Of a stretch of 11,073 bases of DNA, positions 6,666-11,073 are shown in pieces. The position numbers and the translations under genes were made by a program. The notes beneath the pieces are model-generated. The model made no database searches and had not been told where the DNA came from. It worked only from the letters and a program-made list of their open reading frames with translations. Numbering within the stretch: the first letter of the stretch is position 1; every line of letters begins with the position of its first letter. The stretch comes from Planctomycetaceae bacterium (GTDB taxonomy: Bacteria > Planctomycetota > Planctomycetia > Pirellulales > UBA1268), in contig JABHNP010000336.1 of assembly GCA_018694455.1 (NCBI GenBank), positions 1-11,073 on the forward strand, in the 5' to 3' direction.

Positions 6666-9023
6666 TTATTCAGAGCTGATTTCATCTCTGAGATTGCTCG
6701 ATCCCACAGCAGCAATTTCGATGCAGGTAGCTGCATCAAGAAGAAGGCATACAGAGCCGTCTCCGAGGATGCTTGCACCACCAAGGCCTTTGATATGTGC
6801 AAAATTCTCATCGAGTGATTTTACAACAATGTCCTGTCCACCGAGTAAGCCATCAACGCGAAGCCCCAGAGATTTATTCGCAGCATGCAGGATCACAACA
6901 TGGTTATTGTCCTGCATACTTCCATTAGTTGGACCGGAGTCATCACTATTGCCAGTGATCGCGTGAAAATCAAAGAGATCTTCGATTGACAGAAGAGGTA
7001 GGAATTCACCACGGACGTCGCACATTTGCCTACCATTGGCTGTGACCCGCTGGTAGCCAGCTACCGAGACTATTTCTCGTACGTTTTCGATGGGTACAGC
7101 AAGAACGCCGTGGGGTAGCCGGAAGAGCATGCAGCGAGTGATGGTGAGAGTCAGTGGTAACCGAATGATGAATTTTGTTCCGACTCCACTCTTGGAGGAG
7201 ACCTCAACAGTACCATTGAGTTGTCCAATTTTAGTTCTAACGATATCCATGCCAACTCCTCGGCCGGATATATCTGAGACTTCTTTCGCGGTACTGAATC
7301 CCGGTTTAAAAATGAGTTCCGCAGTCTCATCATCAGTGAGGTAGTCAGCATCGCTCTGTGGAATAATGCCTCGTGCGACAGCGGTCTGTTTCACGCGATT
7401 GATATCAATGCCTCCACCATCATCTTGCACCGTAATGAAAACATTATTGCCGCGGTGAGAGGCTGCCAATGTTACGGTTGCAATTTCGGCCTTGCCGTTT
7501 TCGGTTCGTACATGAGAGGGTTCAATGCCGTGGTCCACGCAGTTACGGATAAGATGGTTCAGCGGGTCACCGATTTCATCAATCATTCGCTTGTCGAGTT
7601 CTGTTTTCTCACCTTCAATCTTCAAGTTAACCTGTTTTTTGAGTTCCTGTGTGATATCTCGTATCGAACGTCTAAATCGATTGAAGAGTGGTCCGACTGG
7701 GACCATTCGAGTGTTGAGTACGCCTCGCTGGAGGCTGTTTGAAACACGAGTCAGTTGATCAATCGCTGTAGTGAATTCCGCAAAGCTTTGTCGGCTGCTT
7801 TCCCATTCTTGGAGCTGATTCTCAATAACCTCAATCTGGCTGTCGAGGTCTTGTAATTCGAGGTTCACTCTTTCGCCGTATTGTGCCGTCAGCCTTGCTG
7901 TGAGTTTCTTGATTGACTCAAGGAGATTCGTAGTGTGAGCGCTCAAGCCAAGTTTGTGGAAGGCTGGTGAGACATTTTCAGTAAGTTGTGCGAGGCGGGC
8001 TCGGTTGACAACCAGTTCTCCTGTAAGGTTCAAAAGAACGTCAAGGCGATCCACGTCAACGCGTACCGTTTTTGCAAGCGCTGGAGTTTTTATCGCTTCT
8101 TGCGGTTGCGGCAGTTTGTCTTTTGGTCCTGCTTGCGAGTCTCCAGATGGTTTCTTCGAAGGCTGAGCGGGTGGTGAATGTTCATTCAGGGTCACCGGTA
8201 TCATCTCAGCATCGCTCTTTGAAATTTTGGTAACAGAGTATGTCGTAATACCATGTGCCTGAATCAGTTGGATGATTTCAGCCTCTGGGGCGTAAGACTT
8301 CAGGATGAGCATAAGTTCGGCTTGGCTATCGATGGTCTTGAAGCCAGTTTGTGGTGGCTGGCTTTTTACAAGTTCACCGAGCGATGCTATTTTTTCAGAT
8401 ATGGTGCTGGCTGCTTCTTGTGCCGCTGAAGAAGTCTCACCCAAAGGAATTTCGATCCGCCAGAACATCTCTTGAGGCTCATCTGAAGAATGCGTGGCTG
8501 CTGTTGCCTGTTCGAGGTCTTGATTGGGCGGCGTTAATGGATTGGTCTGCGACGAATGTGCAGTTTCTTGATCCTGCGGGCTAGATGCTTCTGGCTCACT
8601 TGAAGCCGCAGGGTTGTGGTCGAGTGACCGAACTTGGTTTAGGAGTTCTCCTGCAGCCTCTAGCGGTTCACCTTCTTGTAGGTGTTGGTTGCTTTCGCGA
8701 AGAAAATCAATACAGCGAAGTACGACATCTATCGTGGACGTGTTGATTTTCTGTTTGCCTGAACGAAGTCTCTCGAAGTGTGTCTCAAGGTGATGGGTCA
8801 GTGAAGTTATTCGGTCAAGACCAAGAAGGGCAGAAGAACCCTTGATGGAATGAATAAGTCGGAATGCCTCGTTTAAGTCGTCAGGAGTTGGTGATTGATG
8901 TTCTAGCTGAAGAAATATTTCCACGAGGCTATCAAGCTGTTCATTTGTTTCATCGAGATAAAGACGTAAATAGTCATTCATCTCGTTAGCGGGAAGGTCG
9001 TCGGGGAAGGAGTGATTGCTCAT
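6666..9023 (-). CDS. cheA: CheA, chemotaxis histidine kinase
   Basis: From the ATG at 9023 this encodes 785 residues, somewhat longer than the 650-700 of classical CheA. Domains in order are: HPt (about 14-130) with His58 in L-I-H-S-I-K-G-S-S as the phosphorylation site; a Ser/Gln/Pro-rich linker (about 136-182); a small alpha/beta module (about 186-268) in the P2 position; a second linker (about 280-315); an extended P3 dimerisation region (about 318-440); the HATPase domain with N-box N-H-L-I-R-N-C-V-D-H-G at 489-499, G1 D-D-G-G-G-I-D at 534-540, F-K-P-G-F-S-T at 572-578 and G2 G-R-G-V-G-M-D at 587-593; and a CheW-like P5 (about 625-775). It autophosphorylates in complex with CheW and receptors and passes phosphate to CheY/CheB. 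A start at 9149 is possible but would overlap cheR by 86 nt and add 42 residues with no family match, so 9023 is preferred. It lies 40 nt after cheR and is probably cotranscribed with it. Confidence 0.96.
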   Translation of the reverse strand: MSNHSFPDDLPANEMNDYLRLYLDETNEQLDSLVEIFLQLEHQSPTPDDLNEAFRLIHSIKGSSALLGLDRITSLTHHLETHFERLRSGKQKINTSTIDVVLRCIDFLRESNQHLQEGEPLEAAGELLNQVRSLDHNPAASSEPEASSPQDQETAHSSQTNPLTPPNQDLEQATAATHSSDEPQEMFWRIEIPLGETSSAAQEAASTISEKIASLGELVKSQPPQTGFKTIDSQAELMLILKSYAPEAEIIQLIQAHGITTYSVTKISKSDAEMIPVTLNEHSPPAQPSKKPSGDSQAGPKDKLPQPQEAIKTPALAKTVRVDVDRLDVLLNLTGELVVNRARLAQLTENVSPAFHKLGLSAHTTNLLESIKKLTARLTAQYGERVNLELQDLDSQIEVIENQLQEWESSRQSFAEFTTAIDQLTRVSNSLQRGVLNTRMVPVGPLFNRFRRSIRDITQELKKQVNLKIEGEKTELDKRMIDEIGDPLNHLIRNCVDHGIEPSHVRTENGKAEIATVTLAASHRGNNVFITVQDDGGGIDINRVKQTAVARGIIPQSDADYLTDDETAELIFKPGFSTAKEVSDISGRGVGMDIVRTKIGQLNGTVEVSSKSGVGTKFIIRLPLTLTITRCMLFRLPHGVLAVPIENVREIVSVAGYQRVTANGRQMCDVRGEFLPLLSIEDLFDFHAITGNSDDSGPTNGSMQDNNHVVILHAANKSLGLRVDGLLGGQDIVVKSLDENFAHIKGLGGASILGDGSVCLLLDAATCIEIAAVGSSNLRDEISSE

Positions 9024-9063
9024 AATTGAAGCTTGGTGTGATCGGTGTTCTGCGGCACGATGT

Positions 9064-9894
9064 TCAGTAGGGTTTTTGATACAGGAAAATTGTTTTTTTA
9101 TTGAGTTCACCAAGGAGGTCATAGATGCCGTCTGCTGGTCCAACGACAAGAAAGCCGCCTGGTGCTAATGCATGAATGAGGTTTTGTACGGCAACTTCTT
9201 TTGACTTTTTGTCAAAATAGATGAAGACATTACGTATGAAAATACAGTCGAATGGCTCATTAGGCATTGGGTCAAGGAGGTTGTGTCGCTTGAATTCACA
9301 CATGTCGATGAGGCGAGATCGGATAGACCAGCCGGCATCGTTTTGTAGTTGTGCGAAGTAACGGGAGCGACGCTCGTCTGTAGTCTGATGGAGAGAACGG
9401 TTGGGGAAGACTCCCTTGCGTGCAGCAGAAATCATGGTTTCGCTGATGTCGCTACCCAAGAGTGATATTTTCCAGCCTGCGAATTGGTGACGAGATTCAT
9501 CGACACAGATAGCGAGGGTGTAAAGTTCTTCACCGGAACTGCATGCGGCTGACCAGATTCGCAAAGATTTGTCGCGTTTTTTTTCAGATGCCTCGGTCCG
9601 TATAGTCGGTAAGAAAGAATCAATGAACCAGTCGAAGTGTCCGCCAGTCCGAAAGAAATGTGTCTCGTTCGTTGTGACTGCATCAATAAAGTGCTCTAGC
9701 TCACCCTCGAGTTTTTTTTGTGTAAGGAAGTTGTAATATTCTTCGAATGATTCAATGTCGAGTTCACGAAGTCGACGGCGAATTCTGTTGGATAGAAGAG
9801 TGATCTTCCCATCAGCCAGGCGTATTCCCGTTTCTCCGTAAATAAATGTACGGAACCGATCGAATTCGCCTGATGTCAGTTTCGTTAAATCCAT
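9064..9894 (-). CDS. cheR: CheR, chemoreceptor glutamate methyltransferase
   Basis: CheR transfers methyl groups from S-adenosylmethionine to receptor glutamates for adaptation. From the ATG at 9894 the protein has 276 residues, close to E. coli CheR (286). The N-terminal helical domain (about 1-75) contains the N-R-I-R-R-R-L segment. It is followed by T-N-E-T-H-F-F-R at 75-82, the SAM-binding motif W-S-A-A-C-S-S-G-E-E at 114-123, acidic Asp149 in L-G-S-D-I-S, F-I-R-N-V-F-I-Y-F at 219-227, and L-A-P-G-G-F-L-V-V-G-P. The last motif has P-A-D where enterobacterial enzymes have H-S-E. An in-frame ATG 60 nt upstream (9954) would add 20 residues unlike the family, so 9894 is chosen, although neither has a clear Shine-Dalgarno. 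It is second in the minus-strand che series, 250 nt after cheW and 40 nt before cheA. Confidence 0.95.
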   Translation of the reverse strand: MDLTKLTSGEFDRFRTFIYGETGIRLADGKITLLSNRIRRRLRELDIESFEEYYNFLTQKKLEGELEHFIDAVTTNETHFFRTGGHFDWFIDSFLPTIRTEASEKKRDKSLRIWSAACSSGEELYTLAICVDESRHQFAGWKISLLGSDISETMISAARKGVFPNRSLHQTTDERRSRYFAQLQNDAGWSIRSRLIDMCEFKRHNLLDPMPNEPFDCIFIRNVFIYFDKKSKEVAVQNLIHALAPGGFLVVGPADGIYDLLGELNKKTIFLYQKPY

Positions 9895-9960
9895 GTTTAT
9901 TAATCTGGCTCTATTGTAGTTACAGATTCCGGTCGCCTGGAAGCACCAGTCCATAAAATT

Positions 9961-10005
9961 CGTGCATCTGCTGTGGGTGCATCTGCCCTGGGTGCATTTG
10001 ACTGC
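9961..10005. repeat. Degenerate 15-bp tandem repeat upstream of cheR
   Basis: Three adjacent 15-nt units share the core GTGCATCTG/GTGCATTTG: 9961-9975, 9976-9990 and 9991-10005. The last runs into a perfect 10-bp palindrome, CTGCATGCAG, at 10002-10011. The array is 67-111 nt upstream of the chosen cheR start, within the 250-nt gap after cheW (9895-10144), which otherwise shows no gene or clear promoter. A regulator site cluster is conceivable; the degeneracy could also reflect an old slippage event. Confidence 0.65.
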
Positions 10006-10144
10006 ATGCAGGAACGCTCGAATTCACTGTCTAAGTATAAATGATAAGTGCTGAGTTGAGGTGCTGCTTACTGTGAGGTTCGTAGGGCCGTTGGGGACGC
10101 AGCTTCCGTTTCGATTCGTGGTGTTTTGCCTTGCCGCGTAGTTT

Positions 10145-10684
10145 CTATGATTCTTTTTCGAACTGGATACTCGCTTGATGTACTTGGTCAAGGTTAGAAG
10201 GTTCGAGGAGTTGATCAGCATCAAGTAAGACAAAAAGTTCTTCCTCGACTCGAGTGAATCCTTCAATGAAACGACGGCCTGTTCCATTGACAGAGTCGGG
10301 AGCCGGTTGGATGTTGTCAGCGGGTACTCTCATAACGCGAAGGACAGAATCGACTGTGCAGCCAATGGTACGAGTGCCGACATTTACTACAATGGTTCTC
10401 GTTTCTTCATCGTAAGGCTTGCGATTGAGACTGAAAAGTGATCGGAGATTAATGATTGGAATAATCATGCCGCGGAGGTTGCTCACCCCGTCGACGTAAG
10501 CAGGCACCTCAGGGATTTTTGCGACACGAGAAGGCATCACGATTTCCTGTATCGATTCAATACGGAAAATGTAGTTCTGGTTAGCAAGACGGAATCCCAC
10601 AAATTGAGGTGATGTGGAATTTGGTTGACTGTTTTGATGAATGGAATGCGGAGTTTTCGGTTGTGGTGAAGGTGTGATATTCAT
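10145..10684 (-). CDS. cheW: CheW, chemotaxis coupling protein
   Basis: CheW links chemoreceptors to CheA in the cytoplasmic signalling array. The 179-residue protein has a polar Ser/Pro/Gln/Asn-rich N-terminal tail of about 26 residues, then a CheW domain. This starts at F-V-G-F-R-L-A-N-Q-N-Y-I-F, continues through I-Q-E-I-V and I-P-E-V-P-A-Y-V-D-G-V, and includes the hallmark S-N-L-R-G-M-I-I-P-I-I-N-L-R at about 68-81. The second half (T-I-V-V-N-V-G-T-R-T-I-G, then V-D-S-V-L-R-V and L-L-D-A-D-Q-L-L) completes the double-barrel fold. The start is an ATG at 10684 without an obvious ribosome site. It is first in the minus-strand che series and divergent from a probable cheB. The N-terminal tail is longer than in E. 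coli CheW. Confidence 0.96.
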   Translation of the reverse strand: MNITPSPQPKTPHSIHQNSQPNSTSPQFVGFRLANQNYIFRIESIQEIVMPSRVAKIPEVPAYVDGVSNLRGMIIPIINLRSLFSLNRKPYDEETRTIVVNVGTRTIGCTVDSVLRVMRVPADNIQPAPDSVNGTGRRFIEGFTRVEEELFVLLDADQLLEPSNLDQVHQASIQFEKES

Positions 10685-10811
10685 GTGCCGTCTTTAGCGT
10701 ATGAAAGCCTTTGGAGACCCTTGCATGGCTTTGGTTTCGTTAATCAGGATATAGTCGGAAATTGGTTTGCGAGCAAATTTGTGATGCGAAAAAGCAGTTC
10801 TGTAGGGTTCT

Positions 10812-10837
10812 GTCCGTTATAGTCGTTGTGAACGGAC
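10812..10837. repeat. Inverted repeat between cheW and the response regulator
   Basis: GTCCGTT (10812-10818) and AACGGAC (10831-10837) are perfect 7-bp inverted arms around a 12-nt spacer. They sit roughly in the middle of the 252-nt divergent region (10685-10936), 128 nt from the cheW start and about 100 nt from the response-regulator start. The dyad is compatible with an operator acting on both genes, though a chance dyad cannot be excluded. A TATAGT hexamer at 10911-10916 has no well-placed -35 partner. Confidence 0.4.
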
Positions 10838-10936
10838 TCGAAGAGTTTGCTTTCTAGTAGTTTTCTTGGGCGTTTCTTGAACACAGGGCGGATGTAAATA
10901 GTTGTTGTTCTATAGTTTGAACTGGTAGGCGAGTTG

Positions 10937-11073
10937 GTGAAAGAAAAAAGTCCTTTACGCGTTCTTGTAGTCGATGATTCGGCTCTCTACCGGCAGATGC
11001 TCGTGCGGGCCTTTGCGGCTCTTGACGGTGTTGAGGTTGTTGATGTTGCCGTTGATGGTATTGAAGCGCTTGA
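10937..11073 (+). CDS. cheB: Response regulator receiver domain, probable CheB N-terminus (runs off right edge)
   Basis: The visible 45 residues begin at a GTG (10937) and contain the first strand of a receiver domain, R-V-L-V-V-D-D-S-A-L-Y-R, with the acidic pocket Asp13-Asp14. They continue through helix 1 (M-L-V-R-A-F-A-A-L) to V-E-V-V-D-V-A-V-D-G-I-E-A-L. The V-D-D-S-A-L start and this strand-helix pattern are typical of CheB methylesterases, and the locus has cheR and cheD but otherwise no cheB. The phosphoacceptor Asp and any methylesterase domain are beyond the edge, so a CheY-like or other response regulator is not excluded. The frame is open back to a TAG at 10913-10915; TTG 10934 is an alternative start. 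A weak AGGCGAG lies just upstream. Confidence 0.7.
   Translation, partial: MKEKSPLRVLVVDDSALYRQMLVRAFAALDGVEVVDVAVDGIEAL

Noticed and set aside
9024..9149. Extended CheA N-terminus starting at 9149
   Set aside because: It would overlap cheR by 86 nt and adds 42 residues without HPt similarity; the HPt domain begins after the ATG at 9023.

Overview
The window looks like a chromosomal fragment from a marine-type bacterium of the Planctomycetes/PVC group. That assignment is inferred from gene content, not proven: three exported formylglycine-type sulfatases packed around a glycoside-hydrolase-like enzyme, mostly weak or absent Shine-Dalgarno sites, and a CheA with a long dimerisation region. 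No rRNA, tRNA, transposase, integrase or CRISPR array is visible.

Left half (1-5613), carbohydrate and sulfate-ester module. A sulfatase on the minus strand runs off the left edge (1-752). After a 247-nt divergent intergenic region carrying a 21-bp tandem repeat come three plus-strand genes: a second sulfatase (1000-2613), a glycoamylase/GH144-like protein (PF10091 type) whose start overlaps that sulfatase's stop by 4 nt (2610-4064), and, after a 133-nt gap holding a wide inverted repeat, a third sulfatase (4198-5613). All four proteins have N-terminal export signals. The three sulfatases carry C-x-P-S-R activation motifs and belong to visibly different subfamilies. The likely joint job is removal of sulfate esters and cleavage of a sulfated polysaccharide in the periplasm or at the cell surface. 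The actual substrate cannot be read from the sequence.

Right half (5641-11073), chemotaxis module. On the minus strand, in transcription order, are cheW (10684-10145), cheR (9894-9064), cheA (9023-6666) and cheD (6183-5641). A response-regulator gene, probably cheB, starts divergently at 10937 and leaves the window. CheA/CheW would form the kinase-coupling core. CheR (methyltransferase), CheD (receptor glutamine deamidase) and the probable CheB would set receptor adaptation. No receptor (MCP), CheY or CheC is in view. cheR and cheA are close enough to share a transcript. A hairpin follows the cheA stop, and a 482-nt gap with a 19-bp tandem repeat separates cheA from cheD. The two modules meet tail to tail at 5614-5640.

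The least explained parts are three unrelated short tandem repeats (periods 21, 19 and 15 bp), each in a different intergenic region, and a serine at a position of the glycoamylase-like enzyme where I recall the family having aspartate. I see no clear evidence of a wholly new system. The best candidates for a second look are this diverged glycosidase-sulfatase unit and the repeats inside the chemotaxis locus.
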